NCBI RefSeq assembly: GCF_007859815.1 | Contig: NZ_SJPH01000002.1 | Coordinates: forward strand, 233,824 to 297,823 | Source: Botrimarina hoheduenensis | GTDB taxonomy: Bacteria > Planctomycetota > Planctomycetia > Pirellulales > Lacipirellulaceae | Direction: 5' to 3' | DNA: 64,000 bases | In this document: positions 25,445 to 34,876 of the stretch, piece by piece | Layout: every line of letters begins with the position of its first letter | How positions within the stretch are numbered: position 1 is the first letter of the stretch | Notes under the pieces: model-generated | Told to the model about the DNA's origin: nothing | Database searches by the model: none | The model's input: only the letters and a program-made list of their open reading frames with translations | Program-made: the position numbers and the translations under genes

Positions 25445-25882
25445 CTAGGTTGCAAAGAGTTGGCCGGCGATGTCGACAAACGATTTGAACTCCAACGCGT
25501 TGCCGCTCGGGTCGAGCACGAACAGCGTCGCCTGCTCGCCCGGTTGGCCGGCGAAGCGCGTGTAGGGCTCGATGACCCATTCAACCTGGTGCGCCCGAAG
25601 ACGATCGGCAAGTTTTTGCCAGTCTTCCCTCTCGAGTACCACCCCGTAGTGGGGCACGGGAACGCCGTGACCATCCACGGGGTTAACGTACTGGCTAACC
25701 CGCCCCGCGGTACCCAGTTCGGGATTCAAGTGCACAACAAACTGGTGCCCGAACAGGTTGAAATCGATCCACCGATCGCTGCTCCGCCCTTCAGGACAAC
25801 CGAGCACTTCGCCGTAAAAATGGCGTGCTTCAGCGAGGTTGCGGACCTGCAGCGCAACATGAAACGGGGTGAGAGGGGTCAC
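25445..25882 (-). CDS. VOC (glyoxalase/dioxygenase superfamily) protein
   Basis: A 145-residue protein of two beta-alpha-beta-beta-beta modules. Candidate metal ligands are His in FHVALQVRNL, His in HYGVVLE and Glu in NALEFKSF; RHFYGEVLG and FVLDPSGNALEFK are standard VOC phrases. Members range from glyoxalase I to resistance proteins and ring-cleaving dioxygenases, so the reaction is not assigned. It starts at GTG 25882, overlapping the stop of the upstream DUF1559 gene by 4 bp (GTGA), so it is probably co-translated with it, an odd pairing. Confidence 0.87.
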   Translation of the reverse strand: MTPLTPFHVALQVRNLAEARHFYGEVLGCPEGRSSDRWIDFNLFGHQFVVHLNPELGTAGRVSQYVNPVDGHGVPVPHYGVVLEREDWQKLADRLRAHQVEWVIEPYTRFAGQPGEQATLFVLDPSGNALEFKSFVDIAGQLFAT

Positions 25883-26988
25883 AGCTCTCCGACCGCAATC
25901 TCACTACCATTGGGCGTGCAATAGGCTTGCCACACGGACAGTTCGACCTCATCGTTGACAAACGTCGCGCCACCGTCGAGTCGCACTAGGTGGACCCCGC
26001 CCGGGTGCTCGCTGCGGGCGTTGTGCTGCCATTGTCCGGCCCACTCTTTGGAGTTGTTGCGGCATGGGGCACGGGGATCGTCCGGAGCGCAGTAGCGTGT
26101 CCAGTCACTCCAGGCGGCGGTTGTGCCGTTAATGGTCGCTTGCAGTGTGTTGGGCGTCTGGTCGTGCATGTAGAGTGCGCCCGCGCCGAAGTGCATGACG
26201 CCGCGGGTATCTTGACCGGGTACGGTGATGATCTCGGCAACGGCGGCGGTCTTGCTCGTGCCGTCAGCGGCCTGCGCAAGCTTGAGCCCGCGATTTACCT
26301 GAAACGCTCCTAAGCGGATCATCGAGGTTCGGCCCGAGGGACAAAAATCGAGGTGGGGCGGCGGCTCGACCATCCCCGACCCGTAGGGGTCTTGAGCGAG
26401 GATCCCCACAAAAGGATTCGCGTACTTGCACTGATTGGGGTCGGGATCGTCCATGTAGATCCACCCGATCCCGGCGTTGGCCACATAGTTACCCCGCGCT
26501 CCATACCAACTCATGCCGTCAGGCACGCCAACCGGCTCACTCGAAGGGCAGCGGAAAGTTGCGAACTCGATGTGGTGGGCCGTGTTGCCGGCGGTGTTGC
26601 GTTCGGCCATGGGGATCTCCCAATCAGCGGCGTCGTAGGCCGAAGCCTCTTCGACGTAGCGCATGATGCGCGTGATCCAGCTGAACTGGGTGGGATTGCT
26701 ACCGCCGGTTGTGCGTTGCCGCGCCGCTTCCGGCAGAGCGCCTTGGGCGCTTTCGTAATTCAGCAGCGCTAGCCCCACCTGGCGGATGTTGTTCGAGCAG
26801 GAAGAGCGGCGTGCCGCCTCGCGTGCCGCCTGCACCGCGGGCAGCAGCAGCGCGACCAGAATGCCGATGATCGCGATCACAACCAGCAGTTCGACGAGAG
26901 TGAAGCCGCGGTGCCGGGCGGACCGTCGTCGGGAGGTGTGCGCAAGCGAACAGGCAGCGTAAGAACACGACATCGGTATGAGCCCCAT
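25879..26988 (-). CDS. DUF1559 domain protein with type IV pilin-like N-terminus
   Basis: A 369-residue paralogue of the protein at 11488. [20 protein letters not shown] is the prepilin motif, followed by [33 protein letters not shown], and near the C-terminus [20 protein letters not shown], the DUF1559 signature with an altered DG. Start ATG 26988 or ATG 26973 (MSCSYA); a GGGG about 9 nt before the latter slightly favours it. It lies within the segment bounded by the tRNA-end repeats and is coupled to the VOC gene. Confidence 0.9.
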   Translation of the reverse strand: MGLIPMSCSYAACSLAHTSRRRSARHRGFTLVELLVVIAIIGILVALLLPAVQAAREAARRSSCSNNIRQVGLALLNYESAQGALPEAARQRTTGGSNPTQFSWITRIMRYVEEASAYDAADWEIPMAERNTAGNTAHHIEFATFRCPSSEPVGVPDGMSWYGARGNYVANAGIGWIYMDDPDPNQCKYANPFVGILAQDPYGSGMVEPPPHLDFCPSGRTSMIRLGAFQVNRGLKLAQAADGTSKTAAVAEIITVPGQDTRGVMHFGAGALYMHDQTPNTLQATINGTTAAWSDWTRYCAPDDPRAPCRNNSKEWAGQWQHNARSEHPGGVHLVRLDGGATFVNDEVELSVWQAYCTPNGSEIAVGEL

Positions 26989-27521
26989 CAGAGAACTAGG
27001 TTAGCCACAGCCATCCGAACCAAGCCGATAGGCATGCTCGGGGATGAGTCGCTAGGTGAGTTCCGCCTGCCGCACTCGCTGTCCGAGGGCAGTTTAGACG
27101 TCTGCCGCCTCGGTTGGAAAGCGGATTCTCACCAAGAAACCTGAGAACCCGGTGCATGTAGGTAGGCGAGGCGACGGCAGAAAAGGGGGGGAATCTGCCG
27201 CCTAGGGTGTTCCCCCGGGCACTCTCCGCTGCCTATCATAACGTTTTCCTGTAGGGGTAGAGAGGCCCGCAGCCAAGCTGGCTGCCACAGGAACGAAGCG
27301 GAACCGTTAGAAGCAGGCGGAGTTGTTTCCTTTCCCTTGCGTGCCCGAGGCATGTGTTGGAGATGCTCCGCCTTTTTGCTGCGCGATTGGCTTGTACGGC
27401 TTCTCTTTTGGGTAGCGCTTCGGTCCGTGACCGAGCTGCCGAGGGCTGCCAAACCATGCCCCACTAATCCACCGTTTGTGCTTTATTTCTTCTTGGGCAC
27501 CGCCACCTGGAGTGAGATCCG
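26989..27521. other. Divergent gene-free region with two hairpins
   Basis: About 530 bp. It contains a stem with one bulge (27169-27181 with 27194-27203) around a G-rich loop, and a nested inverted repeat: TTCCTGT (27246-27252) with ACAGGAA (27287-27293), enclosing CAGCC/GGCTG. The second resembles the palindromic repeat at 19394 in containing GCTG-CCACAG. No promoter pair stands out. GGAG lies about 10 nt before the next start. Confidence 0.4.
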
Positions 27522-28328
27522 ATGAGCAAGCTACGCCTTTCCCTGTCGCTGTTTACCCTGACGCTGGCAGCCACGCTGGCAGCGCCCGCGTTGGCGACGC
27601 CGCTGACCGAGTTCAACGCGGGCCTGTTGTTGACCGATTTTCGGTTTGACGACGCGCTAGGCACGCCGATCGAGAGCACGCTGAACTCTGCCAGTCCGGC
27701 GGCTCCGTTCGACACAGACGCGGACTTCGCTTCGGCAGCGACCAACGGCACCGGGCAGTTTGACGGTTCGGGTAAGAACAATACCGAGTTTGGTTCGGTC
27801 TACTCAGACCTGCCGACGATCAGTTCCGGAGTTGTTTACGGCCTGTTTGAGGTTAGCTGGGCGTTTGACGAGCAGGTTTACGACACCGCACAGGACGAAG
27901 AATTCCGGCTGTCGTTGATTGCCAATGACCCGCGGAGCACCTTTGTCACCGGCGAAATCTTTTTCACACGCACCTCGGCGACCACGGTTGAGCTCGTCGG
28001 CAACGCGGTCGGCACAGGCAGCACGGATACCTCGGTCATCACGCTGGGCAGCAGCGGCAGCTTGCTGACGATCCTCAAGGCCGACCTCGACGCCGATACG
28101 CTGGAGCTTTTCTATTCGGCAGACGGCGGCACGACGTTCCTCGCAGCCACGGTGGGCGCGCTAGATCCGGCGCGCGGTGTCGAATCGGTCCGATTTGTCC
28201 TCAACGAAGATTTTTCTAACGACTCGTTGCTGGTGGAGCGCTTCGCCCTCTCGGTGGTGCCCGAGCCGGCCGGGGTCGCGCTGCTCCTGGCGGCCCTTCT
28301 GATGCCTCAGGGACGCCGGCGTGCTTAG
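27522..28328 (+). CDS. PEP-CTERM sorting domain protein
   Basis: A 268-residue secreted precursor. A signal peptide (SLFTLTLAATLAAPALA) precedes a beta-rich, Asp/Thr-rich body (FRFDDALGTPIESTLNSA, EEFRLSLIANDPRST). The C-terminus is a PEP-CTERM tripartite signal: VVPEPAG, a hydrophobic helix and GRRRA. Exosortase is expected to cut at the PEP motif after export. The body is homologous to residues ~508-720 of the protein at 31617 (shared FND/FDD-GTP, NADPRST-like and LDPARG/SRGIEAVR phrases). First gene of a four-gene operon; it overlaps the next by 8 bp. Confidence 0.9.
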   Translation: MSKLRLSLSLFTLTLAATLAAPALATPLTEFNAGLLLTDFRFDDALGTPIESTLNSASPAAPFDTDADFASAATNGTGQFDGSGKNNTEFGSVYSDLPTISSGVVYGLFEVSWAFDEQVYDTAQDEEFRLSLIANDPRSTFVTGEIFFTRTSATTVELVGNAVGTGSTDTSVITLGSSGSLLTILKADLDADTLELFYSADGGTTFLAATVGALDPARGVESVRFVLNEDFSNDSLLVERFALSVVPEPAGVALLLAALLMPQGRRRA

Positions 28329-30042
28329 GCTCAGGTCCGTCTGCCGAGTTGCGTTAGCCGTGCTGTCCGCAGCTTGGCCGAGCACGGGCGTTTGCGATTC
28401 GGTCGAAGCAACAAAATGGGCGATTGCAACCGGCCACCCTGCCGCGACCGCGGCGGGGTTGGCCGTGCTGCGCGATGGCGGCAACGTGGTGGACGCCGCG
28501 ATTGCCGCGTCGCTGACGCTGGGCGTTGCCGAGCCGTATGGATCGGGGCTGGGTGGCAAGATGGTACTGCTGTACCACGACGCCACGACCGGCAAGGTCT
28601 CGTGCGTTCTTGCCCTGTGCCCGTCCGCCGCGGCGATGGATGTCGAACGCTTCACGGAGCTGCCCGGAGCTGCCCGCAAGTATGGTTACCATGCGGTGGG
28701 CGTGCCGGGCCTGCCCGCGGGATTGCACGCCGCTTATGAGCGGTGGGGGACGTACCCGTGGGCCAAGCTGGTCGCCCCCGCGGCCCGTTTGGCCGAGGAA
28801 GGAATCGTTGTTTCCGAAGAAATGCGTGAGCTCTGGGCCCCGCATCAAAATGATCTGGCAAACGACGCCGAAGCCTGTGCGCTCTATTTGCTGAACAAGA
28901 AGACCCCACCGGTCGGGGCGAAGCTGCGCAACGCCGATCTCGCCGAGACACTGCGTCGCTTTGCCGACCATGGTGCCGACGGCTTCTATCGGGGGGAAAC
29001 GGCGCAGCGGATTGTCGATGCGGCCCAAGCCGCTGGGGCCCCGCTCACGAGCGCCGACTTCTCTGGTTACAAGCCACGTTTTACCGAACCGCTGGCGGTT
29101 AACTTTAACGGCCACCGCGTGTACAGCAGTCCCGCCCCCCTCACCGGAGGTGCTACGGTGCTGGCCGCGTTGCGTGCTTCGGAACACATGCAAGGACCTC
29201 TGCCGATTGAGCGCAACGCGGACTACATCGATCGATTCGGCAGGCTGCTGCGCGTGCTTTATCCGCGTGTGACACGTGAAGTGGCTGACACCCCTGAAGC
29301 CGAAGGCGTTTCGTGGGAGCTTCTCTCCGAGGCAACACTTCGTTCGGTGGCGCACGACGCCGCCCGATTGAATCCCGATCCCACCGCGCTCGATCCGGTT
29401 AATGCGCTTCGCGATCGGGAGGCCGACGAGGGGATCGAGTGTGAACTGTCCGCCGGAACGACGCACCTGGTAGTAGCTGATGCAGCCGGGAACATGGTGA
29501 GCCTAACGCAATCGCTCAGTTTGCACTTTGGAGCGGCAGTCGTCGCGCCGGGAACCGGTGTCGTGCTCAACGACAGCATGAGCAATTTCGCGACCGGATG
29601 GCGTGAATCGCCCAACTACGCGGGTGCTAATAAGTTGGCTCGCAGCACCGTGTCGCCGGTTATTGCTACACGCGATGGGCTGCCGACGCTCGCCGTGGGC
29701 CTTCCCGGCGGACAACGCATACCGACCATGACGCTCCAGATTGTGGCCGACACGCTCGGCGCTCGAGTGCCACTCGAAGAAGCTTTCCGACGGCCTCGCT
29801 TCCACTTGCGACGGCCGATCACGGCGAAGCAACCCAAGAACCTTGTTGACCTTGAAGAGGGCGCTACCGAAGAGGAACTCGCCACATTGCGGCGCGAGCT
29901 TGCTCAGTTGGGATGGGCCACGGAGCGCAAGCCAGCCAATGGGCTGTACTTTGGCGGTGGCAACGCCATTGGCTACCAACCTGGTGGCAAGCTGATTGCC
30001 GTGGCGGATACACGCCGTACCAATTCAGCCGATGGCGATTGA
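28321..30042 (+). CDS. Gamma-glutamyltransferase family protein
   Basis: A 573-residue Ntn-hydrolase, normally self-cleaved into two subunits and acting outside the cytoplasm on glutathione or other gamma-glutamyl compounds. Landmarks: ATGHPAATAAGLAVLRDGGN, DAAIAASLTLGVAEPYGSG, the processing site AGTTHLVVADAAGNMVSLTQ with candidate nucleophile Thr380, and SPVIATRDGLPTLAVGLPGG with the oxyanion Gly-Gly. An N-terminal signal peptide is plausible (VCRVALAVLSAAWP). GTG start at 28321 lies inside the preceding PEP-CTERM gene. GSGLGGKMVLL is a variant of the usual GSGIGGGGF. Placement between PEP-CTERM genes suggests a surface role (inference). Confidence 0.9.
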   Translation: MLRLRSVCRVALAVLSAAWPSTGVCDSVEATKWAIATGHPAATAAGLAVLRDGGNVVDAAIAASLTLGVAEPYGSGLGGKMVLLYHDATTGKVSCVLALCPSAAAMDVERFTELPGAARKYGYHAVGVPGLPAGLHAAYERWGTYPWAKLVAPAARLAEEGIVVSEEMRELWAPHQNDLANDAEACALYLLNKKTPPVGAKLRNADLAETLRRFADHGADGFYRGETAQRIVDAAQAAGAPLTSADFSGYKPRFTEPLAVNFNGHRVYSSPAPLTGGATVLAALRASEHMQGPLPIERNADYIDRFGRLLRVLYPRVTREVADTPEAEGVSWELLSEATLRSVAHDAARLNPDPTALDPVNALRDREADEGIECELSAGTTHLVVADAAGNMVSLTQSLSLHFGAAVVAPGTGVVLNDSMSNFATGWRESPNYAGANKLARSTVSPVIATRDGLPTLAVGLPGGQRIPTMTLQIVADTLGARVPLEEAFRRPRFHLRRPITAKQPKNLVDLEEGATEEELATLRRELAQLGWATERKPANGLYFGGGNAIGYQPGGKLIAVADTRRTNSADGD

Positions 30043-30060
30043 ATCGCTCGATCGTTTCGT

Positions 30061-31620
30061 TTGCCTCCTTGTCCTTTGGGTCTCTCAGAATTGATCGCCA
30101 CTCGCGTTACTCTTGTTCTACTCGCGATCAGCTTGCCGGCGAGCTTGCGGGCTCAGATCACGCTCGATGCCGACTTCGATAGCGGATCGCTGGACGAGGC
30201 TGGTAGCGCGGTGATTGGCAACCTGGTGCAGCTGGCGGGTCGGGATAATTACAATCCGGGCAACTGGAAGTGGACGTACTTCTCAGCAGACGGGGTTCTA
30301 AACGCCACGCCGACCTTCCGGATCGACGATGAATTCGAGACCGGCGGAAGCAATCTGAACACCCACGCGATGGTCTATAGCTACGACCAAGAAAACTGGA
30401 ACTTTTTCGACAACAATTCCCGCAACGCCACAGCCAACACGTTCACCTTCTTCAACGATACGGCGTTCACCTCGGATCGGGTGTGGGTTGCTTACGGGCT
30501 TCCCTATCCGGTTGCCCGATCGGTCGCCCACACCGCTTCTATTGCGACAAGCCCGTGGGTATCGCCTACAGCTTCGGCGAACAGTCAGCTGGTGATTGGG
30601 CAATCTCCCGGGGGGGTTGACGACCTTGGGCGGGTGATTCCTCAGCAAGACCTCTTTGGCTACCGGATTACCGATCCTGCTGCGACGGGCCTGAAAGCAA
30701 AAGTCGTTTTACTCGGCGGGGTCCACGCCAACGAAACGCTAGGCAACCACACGCTGGAAGCCATGGTGGATTATCTGTTGAGCGACGATCTGGGAGCAGC
30801 GATTCTCAGACGCCGCGCTGACTTCTACGTCTATCCGATGGCGAACCCCGATGGCCGCTTGGCGGGATACAACCGCGGCACCGTCGAGGATGTCAATCGC
30901 GACCCCAACCGCTCTTGGGACCCCCCCCTTTACGATGGCCAACCCGAGATCGCCATTGTCGGGGAAGCGATGAAGACAGATACGGCTTCCGACGTCGATT
31001 TCTTCATCGACTTCCACTCAACGGTTCAGAAGGGCCCCGGTCATTTTGGGTTTATCGATATCGACCGTGGATTCCATCTAAATCCCTTTTGGACTCGGCT
31101 GCAGCAACTCGAGCCGACGCTGCAAACGTTTGACGCCGACCTGATCGATGACACCGGGGCCAAGTTCGGACTCTTCGAGCTCAACGCCGGATTCACGATG
31201 ACCTTCGAGACCCGCTTTATCGCTGGCGAAAACGAAGATCGTTTTGTCACGCTAGGCACGAACTTCGGCAGAGCGCTGGCTGACACTTTGGCAACGCCCA
31301 CGGGCGATCTCAACTTCGATGGCCAGGTTGATGGGGCAGACTGGCTCATCCTGTCAGCCAATGCTGAAACCGACCTGTCAGCGTTCACGCCATTCGACGC
31401 CTACGCGCGGGGTGATCTTGATCTGAACGGCGCCAACGATGTTGAAGACTTCATCTTGTTTAAAGATTTGTATATCGCCACAAACGGCCAGGCGGCGTTC
31501 GCCTTGCTCGTGGCTGGAGTCCCCGAGCCGGCAACAGCTGTGATGCTGGCCCCGCTTCTTTTTTTCTTTCGGATACACCGGCGCTGCGTTTTACGCCCCT
31601 TCGGAGAATACCCACGATGA
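30061..31620 (+). CDS. M14 zinc carboxypeptidase with dockerin-like and PEP-CTERM ends
   Basis: A 519-residue exported protein. A signal peptide (VTLVLLAISLPASLRA) is followed by a beta-sandwich-like region, then an M14 peptidase core: zinc ligands His222 and Glu225 in GGVHANETLGN and His319 in DFHSTVQ, and general base Glu383 in FETRF. Residues ~415-475 resemble dockerin type I repeats (GDLNFDGQVDGADW, GDLDLNGANDVEDF). It ends with VPEPATA, a hydrophobic helix and RIHRR. The start is not certain: TTG 30061, 30076 or 30091. Its stop overlaps the next ATG (ATGA). Substrate could be peptides or gamma-glutamyl polymers given the GGT neighbour (speculative). Confidence 0.87.
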   Translation: MPPCPLGLSELIATRVTLVLLAISLPASLRAQITLDADFDSGSLDEAGSAVIGNLVQLAGRDNYNPGNWKWTYFSADGVLNATPTFRIDDEFETGGSNLNTHAMVYSYDQENWNFFDNNSRNATANTFTFFNDTAFTSDRVWVAYGLPYPVARSVAHTASIATSPWVSPTASANSQLVIGQSPGGVDDLGRVIPQQDLFGYRITDPAATGLKAKVVLLGGVHANETLGNHTLEAMVDYLLSDDLGAAILRRRADFYVYPMANPDGRLAGYNRGTVEDVNRDPNRSWDPPLYDGQPEIAIVGEAMKTDTASDVDFFIDFHSTVQKGPGHFGFIDIDRGFHLNPFWTRLQQLEPTLQTFDADLIDDTGAKFGLFELNAGFTMTFETRFIAGENEDRFVTLGTNFGRALADTLATPTGDLNFDGQVDGADWLILSANAETDLSAFTPFDAYARGDLDLNGANDVEDFILFKDLYIATNGQAAFALLVAGVPEPATAVMLAPLLFFFRIHRRCVLRPFGEYPR

Positions 31621-34445
31621 ACCGATTTAGTCCCTTAGCTCTCGGATTTCTAGCGCTCGGTCTGCTGCTCATTAAGCCCGCGGCAGCACTCGATTTGGAG
31701 CGTTTTGAATTCAACGACGCGAACGGAACAACGCTCACCACCGCGGTGAACGCGATCAACCCCACCAACCTATGGTCGTACGCCGAACAAGCGACCACCC
31801 CCGGCGATGACCTCACCGGCGATATCTCGACCGTGCAGGCGGGGGCCTATCGGATTGTCACGGATAGCGATTTCGCGCCCGGGATCGAATCACGCTACCT
31901 GAACATCGCCAATACAAGCAGCGGACGTATCTACTACTCCGCGACACTTTCAAGCTGGAACTTTGGTACCTACGACAACACAAACGCCGAGCAATTCCGG
32001 CTGACTTTTCTCGATGACGATACGGGGACCAGTGGTTCTTCTGTAACAGCGCAGGCTCAGATTCGCCGCAATCCCGACACCGGATCAATGGAAATCTTCG
32101 GAGACGCGATTGGCACCGCTGGCTCGTTCAATATCGATCAAACAGTAATCGTTCCGAACATCCAGTCGCAGCCGTTCACACTTGTGCTCGCTCTGGACAA
32201 AGACAGCAACAGCTACGAGATATTTTACAAGAGCGGAACACAGCCCTCGCAGGCGCTCGGCATGGGAGGCGTTTCACGTGTGCGAAATGCCAATTCCATC
32301 CGCATGGCAACCAACAACATGGGGGCCGAGAACTTTCCCCCGTTTGTGCTGACCGAGCAGGTGAACGTCGATCGTATTGTGGTGAGCGACACCAACCCGC
32401 TCACCGATCTTATCACTCTGGATGTCAATCGCGTCACCGGAGCGATGACGCTAAGAAACACCTCTGGAGCCTCGGTTACCGGCATCACCGGCGTCAGCCT
32501 CTTCTCAGCGAGTGAGTCGATTGATCTCACCCAACTCAGCGGTTTTAGCGGAACCTTGACTGCGGGTGCCACTCAGCAACTCGACATCTCCCCTGCTGCG
32601 GCACCCGGGCTTTGGGTGCGGAGCCCGATCGAAGATGTGCGAGCCCAGCTGAGCATCAGCGGGGGCGGGGTTCGCACGCTCGACGTGAATTTTATCAACA
32701 ACGGGGGAGTTAAGTGGGCAACCGGGGACCTCGATTTTGACGGCACGATTGATGCCGACGACTACAGTATCCTGGTGGCTAACGCCGAGACGGATCTCTC
32801 AAGCCTGTCGCAGGCCTTTGCCTACCAACGTGGCGACCTGAACGGCAGCGGCACCAACGATGTTGTCGACTTCTCACTGTTCAAGGCGGCCTACGAAGAC
32901 GCCAACGGGACGGGCTCCTTTGCGCTGCTGCTGACCGCAGTTCCCGAGCCAGCGTCTGGGGCTCTGCTCGCAATCGTCCTGTTGTCCACTGTTAGTACTC
33001 GCCGTCGCCATGGAACTTGCAGCATGTCTCCCGCAAAGCTCAACAACCGTCCCGCTGATAGCTTCAAGCTCGGTCGCCTCGGCGTCTTGTCTGTTGTCGC
33101 CTTTCTTCTGATGCTGGTAGCGCCGCAGGCTGAAGCGGTCTTCTTTGAAGACTTCCTATTTAACGATACGGCCGGAACCCCTCTTTCCGCGCTGGTTAAC
33201 TCCGCCAATCCGGGCAACACCTGGGATGTTGACGCGGATACTACCGATGTGGTTACCAACGGTTTGGGACAGCTTAATGCCTCGCTGAAAGCCAATGTAG
33301 AGTTCGGTACTAACTACATTGACATCAACCCGGGAATCACCACGGGGTTGGTGTACGGCGTAATGGAACTCACCTGGAACTTCCAGAGCGCACTGGATGT
33401 TAACGAGAATGAAGAGATTCGCCTCTCTTTCATCAACGCCGACCCACGCAGCACGGCTGTGACGGCTGAGTTTCGTATCACACGTACCGATACCAACGTT
33501 CTTGAGCTTAACGGTATCGCAATCGGCACCGGGGCAAGCAACATCTCAGCCTCCGTATTGAACGGAGGCAGTTTGGTGCAGACAGATAAGTTCATCGCGG
33601 TTCTCGCTGCCGACCTGGATAACGATACCTACGAAGTGCTCTACTCCAACAACGCCGGCTCCTCCTTTGCAACGATTGGCTCGGGAGTGCTTGATCCCTC
33701 GCGCGGTATCGAGGCGGTGCGGCTAACGCTTAACAACGATCTCTCGGGAGACAACGTCCTGCTAGACCGTTTGTACCTTGCGGACCAGCTTCCGATCATA
33801 GTCGAGCCCGATCTGCTGACACTTCGCGTACACCCCAAGAGCGGCTATGCGGCAATCATCAATGACACGACAACCGTATTCGATATCGACTACTACCGCG
33901 TAGGTAGCGGAGATGGTTCGCTGCTGCCGGGGCGGTGGAATAGCCTCCAGACGCGCGGCGTTGACGCGGTTGACGGGCCTGATGCGGGCTCGACCGCCGG
34001 CGACGGCATCGGCGAGCGCTGGACCGAGGCGGGCGGCTCCGATGAGGACGTTCTCTCGGAGTCTTTCCTTCTGTCGAGTTCAATCGTTTCAGCCGGAGAA
34101 GCGATCCCCCTCGGCGGCGTAGTTGATCTTACGGGTGATGAGCAACTCATCACCTTCGATTATCGCGACGCGGCGGGAGGGGCGGTCTTCGCCGGTAATG
34201 TGGAAGTCTCGGCGGGTATCGCTGGTGACTACAACCTCGATGGCACCGTCGATGTCGCCGACTACACCGTTTGGCGTGATAACGCTTCGGGCCTCTTCAC
34301 GGCAGCCGACTACACGATATGGGTAAACAACTTCGGCTCGACGGGACTAGCTTCTAGTGCGGTCTCTATCCCCGAGCCGCTGTCGGTACTGCTGGCTGCT
34401 TGTGCGTGCCTCTCAGCCGTACGACTACAACGCTGCCAAGACTGA
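31617..34445 (+). CDS. Double PEP-CTERM precursor: two preproteins fused in frame
   Basis: 942 residues made of two complete secreted precursors. Unit 1 (1-469): signal peptide (LALGFLALGLLLIKPAAA), beta-rich body, dockerin-like GDLDFDGTIDADDY and GDLNGSGTNDVVDF, then AVPEPASGALLAIVLL and TRRR. Unit 2 (from Met470, base 33024): a new signal peptide (LGVLSVVAFLLMLVAPQAEA), a body homologous to the 27522 protein, dockerin-like GDYNLDGTVDVADY, then SIPEPLSVLLAACACL ending RLQRCQD. No stop separates them. GGAA about 8 nt before ATG 33024 could allow separate initiation. As one chain, it would carry an internal sorting signal. Last gene of the operon from 27522. Confidence 0.88.
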   Translation: MNRFSPLALGFLALGLLLIKPAAALDLERFEFNDANGTTLTTAVNAINPTNLWSYAEQATTPGDDLTGDISTVQAGAYRIVTDSDFAPGIESRYLNIANTSSGRIYYSATLSSWNFGTYDNTNAEQFRLTFLDDDTGTSGSSVTAQAQIRRNPDTGSMEIFGDAIGTAGSFNIDQTVIVPNIQSQPFTLVLALDKDSNSYEIFYKSGTQPSQALGMGGVSRVRNANSIRMATNNMGAENFPPFVLTEQVNVDRIVVSDTNPLTDLITLDVNRVTGAMTLRNTSGASVTGITGVSLFSASESIDLTQLSGFSGTLTAGATQQLDISPAAAPGLWVRSPIEDVRAQLSISGGGVRTLDVNFINNGGVKWATGDLDFDGTIDADDYSILVANAETDLSSLSQAFAYQRGDLNGSGTNDVVDFSLFKAAYEDANGTGSFALLLTAVPEPASGALLAIVLLSTVSTRRRHGTCSMSPAKLNNRPADSFKLGRLGVLSVVAFLLMLVAPQAEAVFFEDFLFNDTAGTPLSALVNSANPGNTWDVDADTTDVVTNGLGQLNASLKANVEFGTNYIDINPGITTGLVYGVMELTWNFQSALDVNENEEIRLSFINADPRSTAVTAEFRITRTDTNVLELNGIAIGTGASNISASVLNGGSLVQTDKFIAVLAADLDNDTYEVLYSNNAGSSFATIGSGVLDPSRGIEAVRLTLNNDLSGDNVLLDRLYLADQLPIIVEPDLLTLRVHPKSGYAAIINDTTTVFDIDYYRVGSGDGSLLPGRWNSLQTRGVDAVDGPDAGSTAGDGIGERWTEAGGSDEDVLSESFLLSSSIVSAGEAIPLGGVVDLTGDEQLITFDYRDAAGGAVFAGNVEVSAGIAGDYNLDGTVDVADYTVWRDNASGLFTAADYTIWVNNFGSTGLASSAVSIPEPLSVLLAACACLSAVRLQRCQD

Positions 34446-34629
34446 CGCGACCTTTTAGACGGATCGCTCAACGAGTCGATCGGGCTTGGGGTTGAATACG
34501 TCTTTAGTCTGTAATCATCAAGTCGAATGAGCTTGAAATCGTTATAGACCGGAGCGTGAACAAAAACGACTCGGACAGCAGGGTCCTCACCAGCAGTATT
34601 CCTGGTGAGCCGGCCCGGATGGTTCCTCA

Positions 34630-34674
34630 GCAACGCTCCTTTCTGCTAGGCCGAAGGGAGCGTTGCCGTTTTCT
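34630..34674 (+). terminator. Rho-independent terminator after the PEP-CTERM operon
   Basis: GCAACGCTCC plus TTT (34630-34642) pairs with 34654-34666 in a 13-bp stem with one wobble and an 11-nt loop, followed by CGTTTTCTC. It lies about 185 bp after the last stop. A second perfect 8-bp hairpin (CTCACCAG 34586-34593 with 34602-34609) precedes it. Confidence 0.7.
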
Positions 34675-34831
34675 CGCTTGACCATGGGCAACTCTGCCCC
34701 ATGCTTCGTCACAGCCCGCCGACCGATGATCTAGGTTGGTCTTTGGTACTGGTTGGCAGATCCCGCCTTACGAGCGTATCGCATAGAAGTAGCGGGGGTG
34801 TCGCTGATCGATGGGGCTGCTATTCGAGCCG

Positions 34832-34876
34832 AATCCGCGTGTCGGCGGTTCGAATCCCTCTGCCGCTACTCGCGTT
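34832..34876 (+). repeat. Direct repeat copy 2: degenerate tRNA 3' end (candidate att remnant)
   Basis: 43 of 45 bases match 25239-25283, covering the tRNA 3' half and 8 nt of flank. The two changes (equivalent to 25253 G to C and 25268 C to T) would each weaken a stem pair. There is no D-arm or 5' acceptor upstream, so this is not a functional tRNA. Confidence 0.75.

Noticed and set aside
34801..34870. Second tRNA gene
   Set aside because: Only the 3' half matches a tRNA; the D-arm and 5' acceptor are absent and a T-stem pair is broken.
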